Source: Melanocharis versteri
Lineage: Eukaryota; Chordata; Aves; Passeriformes; Melanocharitidae
Direction of reading: 5' to 3'
Length of the DNA stretch: 64,000 nt
Assembly: GCA_013397845.1 (NCBI GenBank)
Contig: VZTG01005438.1
Coordinates: 372,001-436,000 of the forward strand
The translations under genes were made by a program, and so were the position numbers. Positions 1 to 9,900 of this stretch are shown piece after piece (within the stretch, counting starts at the first letter, position 1; the number at the start of each line of letters is the position of its first letter). The notes beneath the pieces were generated by a model, which was not told the DNA's origin, ran no database searches, and saw only the letters and a program-made list of their open reading frames with translations.

Positions 1-1525
1 AGAATTTAAAAAAAAAAAGTGGTGTTTTAGACAGTTTTTTAAAGTTTGCAAGTATATTTGTTTTGTGCTTTTTAAGTATATGATTTAAGGTTAACCATAA
101 GTGGAGCTCTTTAAAATAAAGGTCTCCATAGGTGCATGAATTAATGAGTGTAAAATCAGCATTAACATTTATCCAGCAACTCCATGAAGATAAGGCTCTA
201 TTTCTTCAGCAAAGTGAGAGAATTTCTTGAAGAATAATGAGTTCCAGCAAAACTGGAGTTTTCACCTGGGGAAGGAGATAGAGCAAAGATGTTACCTAGT
301 GTGGCTGCTATCTGCAGTAGCAGAGTTCTGAACTCTGAGACAAAGGAGGCCATTTCCCACCATAATTCATTTCTTCTCTGGATGATCAACCATTTCCAAG
401 GTATTAACAAGCATTGGGGGTGAACTTACAGAGGTGCCTACAGGGTGAATAGCAATATCGGAGAAGCTCTGTATTGCTGATGGCTTCATATAAACCATGA
501 GTAATTATCACCTTTAACTCAGAAAAAAACAATAAGCCATTATTTTGCTTGACAAATATCTCTTTAACACAGCTCTATATTCTCATTCAGAGCCAAAGAT
601 GCCAGTAAAAGTAGGTGTATATATATCCTCATCCTAAAATGAATGCTTTATGTGACCTAGTTCTAGGAAAAATAAATCAAAGGCTTTTACTGATATATGT
701 TAAACGGTGTATGCCTTACTATATACATAAATTCAAATGTGTAGTAGGAAATGCCACCTCGTGAAAATTTCAGTTTGCATTGGGGAATAATGCAGTTTAG
801 AGGCAAGATATAGTGGCTTAATATCTGGAACAGATCTATATAAGAAAGCTTCATAATAAGGATTTATTTTTGCATATATTCATCAGAGAGATAATAAGTG
901 GATTCCTGTTCCCCTGTCAAATGTACTCAGTGCAGAAAAGGACAAGGCGTTATAGTATTATAGTAGTTTATTTTACATTCATTTTGATAATGTAGTTCAA
1001 AGAAAGATGTAAAACTCTAAACAGCACTGTCAGCAGACAGCCATCCTCAAAGGTTACCCCATGTACTGTAATAGTTTCAAGGGCATGTTCCTCCAACACT
1101 TGGAGAACTTCCACCGTATCATTTCCGAAGACACTTGCTCCTTGCATGTTCGCTCTGTGCATCACTGAAACCCCTCCTCAGCAGCACCATCAGCAGTAAA
1201 TATTTCAGGATAAGGACCTGCTGTGGGCAAAGCAGTTTCAGCTTGGGGAATTGCACTTAACGTAATTTATTGCCAATTAACATCAATTTTTAATTACTGA
1301 TTCAAGTATTAAGAAAAACAATTAAACACTGAGGGAAAAAAGCCTGTCATTCCCTTCTCTGCTTTCAGTTTTCAGACCAATGGCTCTTTTCCTGCCTTCC
1401 CTTGTTCTCACAGGCCGTGGTGCTGGCCCGATTGCTGCCTTTGGAGAGACAGTGGATTGCCCAGGAAACTGCTGTCCCTACACAGACATTTCCTGCTGCT
1501 CTTCCTTCCTCTCTCCTCCTAGAAT
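1..1525. other. unique AT-rich noncoding DNA
   Basis: I see no gene or recognisable repeat here. The short open frames (for example 198-410 and 968-1165 on the minus strand, 1380-1568 on the plus strand) have no recognisable domain, splice context or compositional bias that would support coding. The stretch is ordinary AT-rich, CpG-poor avian intergenic or intronic sequence. It stops where the CR1 3' terminus begins near 1526. Confidence 0.6.
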
Positions 1526-1935
1526 CATTGTAGAATCACAGAATGGGTTCGTTTGGAAGAGACCTTAAAGATCATGTAGTTCCAACCTCCCTGTCGTGGG
1601 CAGGAACAGGTTCCACTGGATCAGGTTGCTCAGAGCCCCATCCAGCCTGGCTTTGAACACCCAGGGATGGGGTATCCACAAGTGCTCTGGGCAACCTGTG
1701 CCTGTGCCTCGCCGCCCTCACTGTAAAGAATTTCTTCCCAATATCTAATCTAAATCTGCCCTCTTTCGGTTTAAAACCATTTCCCCTTGTCCTATCCCTA
1801 CACACCCATGTAAAAATTCTCTCTCCAGCCTTTTTGTAACTGCCTTCAGCTACTGAAAGGCCTCAGTAAAGTCTCCCCTGAGCCCTCTCTTCTCCACCTA
1901 ACAACCTCAGCTCCCCTGCTCTGGTTTCTCACTGC
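1526..1935 (-). mobile_element. CR1 LINE, 3' end, 5'-truncated
   Basis: Read on the minus strand, this ends with the standard avian CR1 3' terminus (rc of AGAATCACAGAATGG). Upstream are the conserved blocks for 'FKPKEGRFRLDIGKKFF' and 'VRAARHRHRLPRALVDTP', which is the decayed end of the CR1 ORF2 reverse transcriptase followed by its short 3' UTR. The 5' end breaks off in the 'LRGDF'-type region near 1900-1935, the usual outcome of incomplete target-primed reverse transcription. Frameshifts and stops make it non-functional. The plus-strand open frame at 1965-2525 is only flanking or antisense sequence. Confidence 0.93.
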
Positions 1936-2230
1936 TCTCCAGCTCCAGCACGGGTCCCATCGGGATGCAGTCCCTCCGGGCTGTCCCTGACCCTGTGTGG
2001 GTGGCTCACAGCCACGGTCCCCCAGGGCGTCCCAGCCCCAGCCAGGGTTTCTCAGGGGCCTCTCCTCCTTCCAGAGGTGTCTCCAGCCATGTTCCCAGCA
2101 CTGTCCCCTCCGCCCACCTGCCCCATTTGTCCTTCCCTGCTCATGCCCGTCTCTCACTCCCAGCCGTGGTCCTGTGGGCTCTTCGGCAGGCCCAGACCGC
2201 CCACCCCAACACTCCTCTGCTTAGGGATGC
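1936..2230 (-). repeat. GC-rich avian interspersed repeat, possibly 5' extension of the adjacent element
   Basis: A GC-rich block directly abuts the 5' end of the CR1. On the minus strand it carries phrases of the type 'GGGACTGCATCCCGATGGG' followed by 'CCGTGCTGGAGC', which resemble short repeating units seen in dispersed avian repeats (compare the upstream part of the element at 5275-5765). The composition contrasts strongly with the AT-rich flanks. Whether it belongs to the CR1 copy or is a separate insertion cannot be decided by eye. The overlapping open frames on both strands (to 186 codons) are by-products of the high GC content. Confidence 0.4.
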
Positions 2231-5200
2231 CCTGTCTCTCACATGGCTGGCTCTGAGAACAAGGTTCCAAAAGTGCCTTACTCAAAGTTTTGGTTTTCCA
2301 CTCAACAGGTTAAGCATACTTTTGCACAGCTCAGGATCTTCAGGCAAGAAAACGTGTTTTGATAATCCTGCTCTTCTTTCCATCATTCCATTTGCTATTT
2401 TTGCATATGGCCTTCAGCAAAGTACAATACATTTCCTAGCTATTCCTCAGAACTGTTCTTCTGTGTTTCAGTCCATAAAATTTGATAGGCTGGGATCATC
2501 TTGTTTTGTTTTGCATTTAGTATAGGTAGTCTAGATACCATTTTAGAAACAGATGTTTCAATGACATTGCAAAATATCTGCAAACATACCAAGAACGCAA
2601 TAAAAGAAATTGCATCCCTGTTGCATTACAGTGTGTTACAACAGGTTAAATACCATCACCTCGGTTTTGACTCTTTCAGATGATGAATTCTTGGTTCAGC
2701 CTTGTGTTTACATATTGTTTATTCCCTGGTATTTTTGCTTAATTTATCTAGTGGACTGAGAATGTGTAAAACCTCATACTGACATATACGTGAGGGAAGG
2801 TCTCTTGCGTGTGCTTAGGGGAGTTGTGTTGTCACCCGTCATTTCTTCACACAGCAAGGAGCAAACCAGCACCACCAGATTCATATTACAGAGTAGACTC
2901 TGTAAACAACTTGCAGCATGAAAGTTATTTTGTGAAGACTGGTAAATAAATAATTGACATTCAGAGAAATAAAGATCAATCCACTAACATTTTCAACTCA
3001 AATGTTTTCGGGATATTTTTTTCACAACAAACAATTTAAAATTGTACCTACTGGAATTAAGTAAGGGATAGTGAATGTGACTTTCAGAAATGTTTCCTAA
3101 TTTTAAATTTTTGAAGCAACTTGAAGAAGAGATGTTAACATTTTTAAATCTAGATCTCAGTCACAGAGGCTACCTCAAGGAGGACATGCTTACTTTTCCT
3201 CCATTGTCACCAGCCACTAGAACCTGGTAATTTTCTTACATGATACGACACAACAAGGCAGCATCAGAAAATGTTTAGATTTCATCTTTTCAAGACTTGA
3301 TTTTTTCAATCTGGGATGTAATTCTTTCCAAAAAAGTACAATTGGCCTCTAATTTCTCCTCTGCCTAAATGACCAGTAACTGTGCTGGATGGTTTTAGTG
3401 AAAGACGGCTCCAGCAGTGCTAACACTACAACATCTCTAGTGCTCATAAAGAGAAAATAGTTTACCACAAAACATTCAAAATTAACTAAGGAAATAATGT
3501 GCATATGTTCCTTTTTTTGTGCCTGAATTGCTTTTCTGCAGAAGCCTTGAAAGGATTATCATTTCACTCACCTCTCTGCAGAGCAGAAAGCTCAATTCTA
3601 CACTGCATAACAATTGTGTTTGCACAAAGGTAAGGAGGGTGTCTCCTTTATTCTGAATAGCTGCTTATGTTTTCTTACAGTGATAAATAAGTTTCATGCT
3701 GCCACTACAATATAGCAGGAAGTCATGAGAAGGACAAGCAGTGGAGGATTTAATTTATTTCTAATTTAGTTCATTGTGTAGGCACATTAGCTGGCGTCTT
3801 TAAACCTGAGAAATGATCACATCAAAATTTTAAGATCCATATGAATAAGAGACAAGAATGGAACAAATTGCATGCAAAAATATGATTTATGCCAGGAAAG
3901 CAGCATCATGCTTATATGTATGTTTAAAAAATGAATGTTATTAAAATCATACTAGAACAATAGCCCAATTCATGAAATAATGTTATATTAACGTAATCAA
4001 ATTAATACAACATATTTTATTTAGATGAATATTTCAAATTTATGTTATTCAGAACTCCTATAAAAAGTGTCAATTTCACATTTTCGTTGTTATTAACAGT
4101 TATTCCATGTGAAAAGAGGTATCTATGCTTCAAGTTTAATGCTTAAATAAATCGTGGTTTCAGCAGAGGCAATGGGAGAGCTCTCATTACCCAGGAGAGG
4201 AACAGCATTTCAGCCCTCACATGCATTCAGTGTCATATGACTGGACCACGGTTTAGCTGCACTGACAGAGCAGACTGTAGTATGGGAACAACTCCCCCTT
4301 TCCTGTGCAGTTGTGCCCTTCAGTGGATTCTCAAACAAGGCAAGGGTTGTTTTGCTGAATTGGGGTTGGTGAAAAGAAGAGTATCTCTATTTACAGTTTG
4401 ATTGACTTGCAGTGAAGAGAATCTCTGACTTCTTTCTGCAACTTCATTTTTTTGAAAGACAAAAGTCTGTTCACCTAAAACTTCCTTCGATGTGCTTAGA
4501 GCAGTAAAATTAACTCTTACAAGGCAATTTACAGGAATCAGTCTAAGAACCAGACCTGGGACTCATTACAGAACAGCTGCCAGAGTTTTCTTTGCCTTAT
4601 CTCCCTCAAACCTTCCACCTTATCAATGAAGCCTGACCAAGGAGGTTGCCCTTGGAGCTCCGCAAACCCTTTTGATTGTGCTGGTGGGCTGCCAGCAGAA
4701 CTGCTTCAAATCACAACAGAGCCTATAAGAAACAATGTGAGCCTGCAGAGTTTTGCAGCCAAAGCTCAAAAGAGACATTAGCAAAAAAATTGAGGAATGA
4801 CAAAGGATGTGAGACAACTGTTTCAGAGAGCATCATTCACCTCTGGAGCGTGGGATTTGTCACAACTCCTTATTGTCCATTGAGTGAATATGGGTTGGAT
4901 TACAGCCAGCTCTTTAGTGATCTCTTTTGAGTCAGTCTTTGGCTGATCTCCATTATTTCTTAGTGTGTTTCAATATACACTTCTCTCATTTTCCATAACA
5001 TGTCACAAATGGGTAAAATGTCATCCTCCAACTACTATTTTCCACCTATATCATCATATTAGTGGCTGGCTTCTGACTTCTCAACTTGATTACTGTAATA
5101 TTTCATAGTTACAAATCAAAAGTCAGCCCTAAGTTATAACTGATTTGAAATTGGGTAGCACTTCTCTGAACATGAAAATAGATGAGCTTGGCATTGCTGT

Positions 5201-5274
5201 TGAATCCTGAACCAGGACTGAGTCCATTCTTTATGAGCATTAATCAGTGCAACAAAGACACCTCTTGCAGTGAG
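2231..5274. other. unique noncoding DNA
   Basis: No gene or confident repeat seen. Short frames at 4623-4817 and 4676-4930 overlap on opposite strands and resemble no family. The part from about 3900 to 4100 is strongly AT-rich. Nothing supports transcription or coding. Confidence 0.55.
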
Positions 5275-5765
5275 ACCCCTCACAACATGAATGGACCACA
5301 GGAAAAGTTCACTCCTCAGATCTGAACCTGGTGTTCAGCCCACAGTCATGAAGCCTCTCCTCAAGGAGGCTCCACATTGAAGCAGAAGAGTGTGAGGAGT
5401 CCTCCTCCTGAGGAGGAAGCAGCAGCAGAAACAACAGGTAATGAACTGAGCACAGCCCCCATCTGCCACCGCCCAATGCCACTGGGAAGGAGGAGGTACA
5501 CAAAGAAAGAGGTGAAGGAAGGTGTTTTTAGGATTTGGTTTTAATTCTCATTATCCTACTCTTACTGAATCGAGAGTAAATTAAAATAATTTCCCCAAGT
5601 CGAGTCTGCTCTGCCCATGACAGAAACTGGTGACTGGTCTATTCCCATCCTTATTTCGATCCACAAGCCTTTCATTATATTTTCTGTCCTGTGTCTAGCT
5701 GAGGAAGAGAGTGATAGAGCAGCTTTGGCAGCAACCTGCCATCCAGCCAAGGGCAACACTCCACA
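5275..5765 (+). mobile_element. old avian LTR-type repeat
   Basis: I recognise a widespread avian dispersed repeat: a GAGTGTGAGGAG / GAGGAGGAAGCAG segment (5388-5425), then GTGTTTTTAGGATTTGG (5522-5538), AATTTCCCCAAGTCGAGTC (5588-5606) and the distal TGATAGAGCAGC...CATCCAGCCAAGGGCAACACTCCACA block ending at 5765. Its layout (regulatory-like 5' part, A/T-rich AATAAA-like segment, C/T-rich tail ending in CA) fits a retroviral LTR, probably ERVL-type, but I am not sure of the family name or of the sense strand. The copy is divergent and no target-site duplication is visible. Open frames at 5309-5503, 5562-5870 and 5617-5904 are by-products of this repeat. Confidence 0.72.
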
Positions 5766-7164
5766 TTCAGGAACCAAAGGAAGTAAAATATGGTTTGTGA
5801 TTGGAATTACTATAATTGCATGTAGGGCTTCTTTCAGGATTCTTTTGGGAAGAGAAACATTTGACTTCAAAACCTGCTTCAGGAGCGTTTCAACATACTG
5901 TTGATTGCATCATTAATTGCGGAGGAACTCTATGTGCAGTCGTATTATACACATCAATTGTTTAACAAAATGGTATACAATGCTATCTGCTCCCTTTAGT
6001 CAAGTTCTCCTGACCTGTTTTGGGTCCCTGAGGTTCATGGGGCAAAGGTACCATGCAGTGATTGCTGCATCGCTCAAAGGCAATAAAGTTGAGAGGAGAG
6101 GAAAAAAAGACTGTGGCTGCATGGAATGACTGAACACTCTGCTCCCATAGCATCAGGACAAAGGTAAAAATGATAGGAGACAGCAGGGATGAGAAAGAAC
6201 TTCACAGCATGCATGCCACAGAAAAAGAAAAAAGGCAAGAAGGAGGAAGAAAAAAAACTGTAAGACTGATTGTGACAATGGCATATTCAAGGAAAGGGAT
6301 TAGAAAGGAGATAAAGGCAGGGAGAAAGTTTTATGTTGTTCCATAAAGAGAAACATCTTCAGGAAATTTCAAGAATGTAATACTAGCCTAGAAAAGCCAT
6401 AGAAACTGTAGAAAAGAAAAGGTCAAAAATTCACACAATTTATTTGTTTATTGAAGAAACTGTGGGATATTATAGGATCCCAACCATGCTGTATTAACTA
6501 AAGTAGAAAAAAAAAGGAACAAAAAAGAGCCTGAAGATACATTTTTAACAGCACAGCCTGCCTACTGAATGATTTAAAATTAAAATGCTGATATTCATTA
6601 AATAATGTCTCTAAGACTTGAAGTGCCGCCAAACACACTACATGGATGAAACGACTGGAGATGATGATCTGGCTTTTTAGTTTGGGACTGGGTTGTGCAG
6701 AGCAGAACCTGGAAAGCGTTGCCATGCCTGTCATGTCCATTTTAGACATGTGCCTGTCCCAAGAGCATCAGAACTCTATTCTCACGAGTGTACACGTATG
6801 AGTTTTCCAATACCCCCACCTTCAGACAGCCTATGGAAAGCCTTAGTTCATTTGTCTCCACTTTTTCCAGTTAAGGTGACAATGCTTTCCATTTCACTTA
6901 ATTAATAATCAATGTTTAATTTGATTAAAAGCTTAAGGATTCAATTATGTTTATTAAATAATTCTTTATTTTGGTCAGTTTTGTTGCCTTTAATGAGGTA
7001 ATATTCTATAATTAAATCACTGAATGCAGAAAGCTGCCGTATAATTAATAAGACCATGGTCCTAAATGACTTGGAATAATGAATCCAAGCAAGGCCCAGA
7101 TAATTAAAAACGCTCATGACTAAAATCTGTGACATATTTCCTAACCACCTTTGGAGCACAAGGA
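5766..7164. other. unique noncoding DNA with an AT-rich, homeodomain-motif block
   Basis: No gene seen. From about 6895 to 7140 the sequence is dense in TTAAT/ATTAA/TAATTA motifs mixed with non-repetitive sequence, a composition typical of conserved vertebrate enhancers but not proof of one. The purine-rich part at 6160-6330 is low-complexity-like. Confidence 0.5.
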
Positions 7165-7340
7165 TGATCTTTCCAGCCACACACTGCAACAGGCTCTCTG
7201 TGTGACCTTGGACAAGGTATATAATCTTGCTGAGGCAAACTTCCTTATCTTTTTTTTAACAAGGTCTTCAGGTAAGAACTTGGGGGGAAGGAGAGGCACT
7301 CACTCTTTACATGCATAGTGCTTAGTAAGAAGGTATTTTC
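7165..7340 (+). mobile_element. MIR-like SINE remnant
   Basis: Positions 7199-7248 follow the diagnostic MIR phrase 'TGTGACCTTGG.CAAG...CTGAGGCA..CTTCCTTATCT'. The upstream part (7172-7198) resembles the MIR core before this phrase, and 7304-7334 (ACATGCATAGTGCTTAGTAAG) resembles the 3' 'GCTTAG...TAGTAAG' tail after a small disruption by a T run. MIRs are ancient tRNA-derived SINEs shared by amniotes and are scarce in birds. The copy is heavily diverged, so edges are approximate. Confidence 0.62.
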
Positions 7341-8024
7341 TTGGTACTGTCAGAAGATAAATAACAAGAGTTAGGGAACAAAAGAAGTAAACTACACTTT
7401 CCTCACTATCCTTCAAGGACAGCTGATTAAGGAAGTATGAAAATAACAGGCAAGGACTGTGTAGTCTCTCTGCCTCTGTCTCACCTCAACAAAGAGCAGC
7501 TGATGGAATTCACCAGAAGCGTCCTGGTGTTTAATAGCTCACATTCTCAGCGGGTTTTGAACCCAACTTTACATGTGATCATCGCAACTTCCCCTGTAAG
7601 GAGTGCTTCAATTTAATTAGACACAGTGTAAAAAGGTACTTCCATTTGCTTATTTTCTATCTCTAGCTGCTATTTTTAATTCATGCCTGTCATATGAAGG
7701 CAAACTATGCAGTTTGCACTATGAAGGCAAAGAAATAAACTTTCTTCATTCTTGTCCATTACATTTATTATTTAACATTACCATATATATATTTCATATT
7801 ATCCTGAGTCATCTCCTTCCCAACATTTTTAAGTTTTTCCTGGAAAGAAACCATTCCACCACTGTGATAATACTCCCTTGACCTTTTTTGTTACACTTTC
7901 CCTTTTTCAAGAAACGTAAACACAAACTATACACAGTGCTTAAGATATGGTACACCACACAATTATCAAATGGCTTAATCATATTTTATATTTGGTTCTC
8001 ATTTCGTTTCTTACCATTCTTATC
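7341..8024. other. unique noncoding DNA
   Basis: AT-rich sequence without recognisable gene or repeat. The segment closest to 8024 could be the worn 3' side of the LINE remnant that follows. Confidence 0.5.
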
Positions 8025-8930
8025 AAATTTTATGCTCCTTTGACCACTGTTGAGCATTTAACTGATGTTTTAATAGCACCAGCTACAGTAATTTCAATAT
8101 CTCTCTCCTGAGAGGCAATAGCTAATTTAGAAACCATTATTCTGTATGTACAATTAAGGATGCGTTTCTCCATGTGCATCTCTTTGCATATATTGACCTT
8201 GAATTTCATCTGCTGTTTTACTGTCCAGTCATTCAGTATCATGAAATCCTCCCGTAATTCTTTGCAGTCAATTTGAGAGTTGAATGCCTTGAGTAATATC
8301 TCATCAGCAGCAAATTTTGTCACTCTGTATTTACTTTCTTTTCTAGGTCATTTATGAATATATGGAACAGCTAAACTTCCTGAAATGAAGCATCCATTGT
8401 AATTCCTCTCCTTATCTGTACCTTTTGTTTCCCTTCACATAATCGTATAACCACATTTTCCCATCTCTGCATTTTTTATCAATTTCACTTTTATTAAGCC
8501 ACAAGAAAAAATTATCTTTAATCTCAAGACAGCTTAGTTTTCTTAAACCTTTTTGATGAAGGATCATGTCAAAAGGTATTTGGAAATCCAAGTAGACCAG
8601 CTTGGTAATTTTATTCATATATCACTGACTCCTTCAAAGAGCTCTGGGTTATTTGAGGCATCGCTTCCCTGTATGTAACTGTTAATTCTTTGCATGTGTC
8701 ATATTCTTGTATCTATACAAGAAAGGTTGTATTCTTGAATTCTACTTACTTAAGTCTGCCATTTATTATGGCTTTTCTATCAAAGTCTAGTCTGTAGTCC
8801 TCTACATTGCCTTTGTCATTTGCTACTTCATAGTTCTTTAAGGTTGGAAATTATTTAGTCAAATATACTACTGTTGTCTACTATTGTGATTGATTCTCTG
8901 TTTCATTTTAAAGTTCTGTTCAAATGCTTG
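8025..8930 (-). mobile_element. ancient CR1/L3-type LINE, reverse-transcriptase remnant
   Basis: On the minus strand, broken frames give recognisable ORF2 reverse-transcriptase pieces: 'KLVYLDFQIPFDMILH' (within 8618-8412), matching the conserved YLDFxKAFDxVxH block; 'KFAADEILLK' (near 8320), a decayed FADD catalytic motif in which the first aspartate is replaced; then 'WTVKQQMKFKVNICKEMHM' and 'KLAIASQERDIEI', matching the conserved W..MKFN..KC..MH and L....ERDLGV blocks. The order and spacing are right for CR1-family LINEs of the old sauropsid type. Several frameshifts and stops make it dead. The 5' limit is unclear and may extend toward 9000 or beyond. Confidence 0.8.
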
Positions 8931-9667
8931 AAAGAATATCACCTGGGTTTTTTATATACTCCTGATCATTTTACCTATTAGTCTAAAACCTTTCAGTTTG
9001 AGAAATTCAACTTGACACTTCATTTTGAGAAGGTTTCTTATACTCTTTCTTTGCAAGAAATTCCCCATGTACTCTTGTAGAAAACGCGAAGGCAAAAAAC
9101 TAATTTGGCTTTTCTGCTATAGGCTGACCATTTATGCCCTGAGAATCTGTCTGTCCTACAAACGCTCTGGTAAGCTTCATTTTGACCAACTTGAAGGGAG
9201 AAAATAAAAAAAGAACTGTATATTTTACCCTCGGCAGCTCATTCAAAATCTTCTTCCTTATTCCACTTTTTTTTTTTTCTTTTTATTTTAATCTGGTATA
9301 ATTCCTGCTATTTTCTAGCCACCTCTGCTGTTCACCTGTATTTGGGGGGTTTTTTGCCTTTTCAAATACTTTTTGATACACACAGAATACAGCTGGTATC
9401 TCTGACTGTCTTTTAGCAGTCACCATACCAAGTGCAAGCATTTTAACCTTTTACCTGTAGCTTTTAATCTCCTTTTAACATGCTACTTCCATTTTCAGTA
9501 ACAGTCATTATTATATAAATTATAATTCATCTCATTCCTCAACTGGTGTCCAAAATTGAGAAATTATTGTGAGCACCTTATTTTGACTTGCTGAATCTGG
9601 AAGAGGCCCAACAGGCCTGGCTGGGGTGGAGAGGAGGATCTCAGCCATGCAGTGACACCTGTCCTAA
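8931..9667. other. noncoding DNA, possibly decayed LINE flank
   Basis: AT/T-rich sequence with a T tract at 9268-9282 and a G6T6 run at 9346-9357. It could be the extremely worn upstream portion of the minus-strand LINE remnant, but no motif is readable. From 9590 the composition becomes more GC-rich. Confidence 0.4.
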
Positions 9668-9790
9668 ACAAGTGTTACTGGCCGGGTTACCATGCAAGAC
9701 ACCTGGGAGGAGATGGCAGAAGTGACCCAGTACTTCCAGGAGAATGGTGCTTTTCTGAATGAGCAGCTGGAGGCCTGGCAAAGTACATGA
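9668..9790 (+). other. short open frame of unknown meaning
   Basis: An open frame follows the TAA at 9665. The first ATG is at 9692 and the stop TGA at 9788-9790, giving 32 residues beginning MQDTWEEMAEVTQYF. It is acidic and amphipathic and reads more like protein than most frames here. No splice sites, Kozak context or family resemblance are convincing, and a second frame (9787-10074) overlaps its end. It could be a fragment of a processed pseudogene, an old repeat, or chance. Confidence 0.15.
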
Positions 9791-9852
9791 GAGCATTCAA
9801 AGTGGTACCTCTGTCTAAGTACCCAAATCTCACAACCTGGAATTCATCTCTT

Positions 9853-9900
9853 TGGAAATTACTTGACAATCTGAAATGGAAATTACTTGGCAATCTGAAA
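9853..9900. repeat. tandem duplication, 24 bp x 2
   Basis: Two adjacent 24-bp units (9853-9876 and 9877-9900) read TGGAAATTACTTG[A/G]CAATCTGAAA and differ at one position. Since 24 is a multiple of three, the plus-strand frame carries an eight-residue duplication (WKLLDNLK / WKLLGNLK). No gene is evident around it. Confidence 0.95.

Noticed and set aside
1965..2525. 186-codon plus-strand open frame
   Set aside because: It starts inside a GC-rich repeat beside an antisense CR1 and runs into AT-rich DNA; composition changes mid-frame and no domain is seen.
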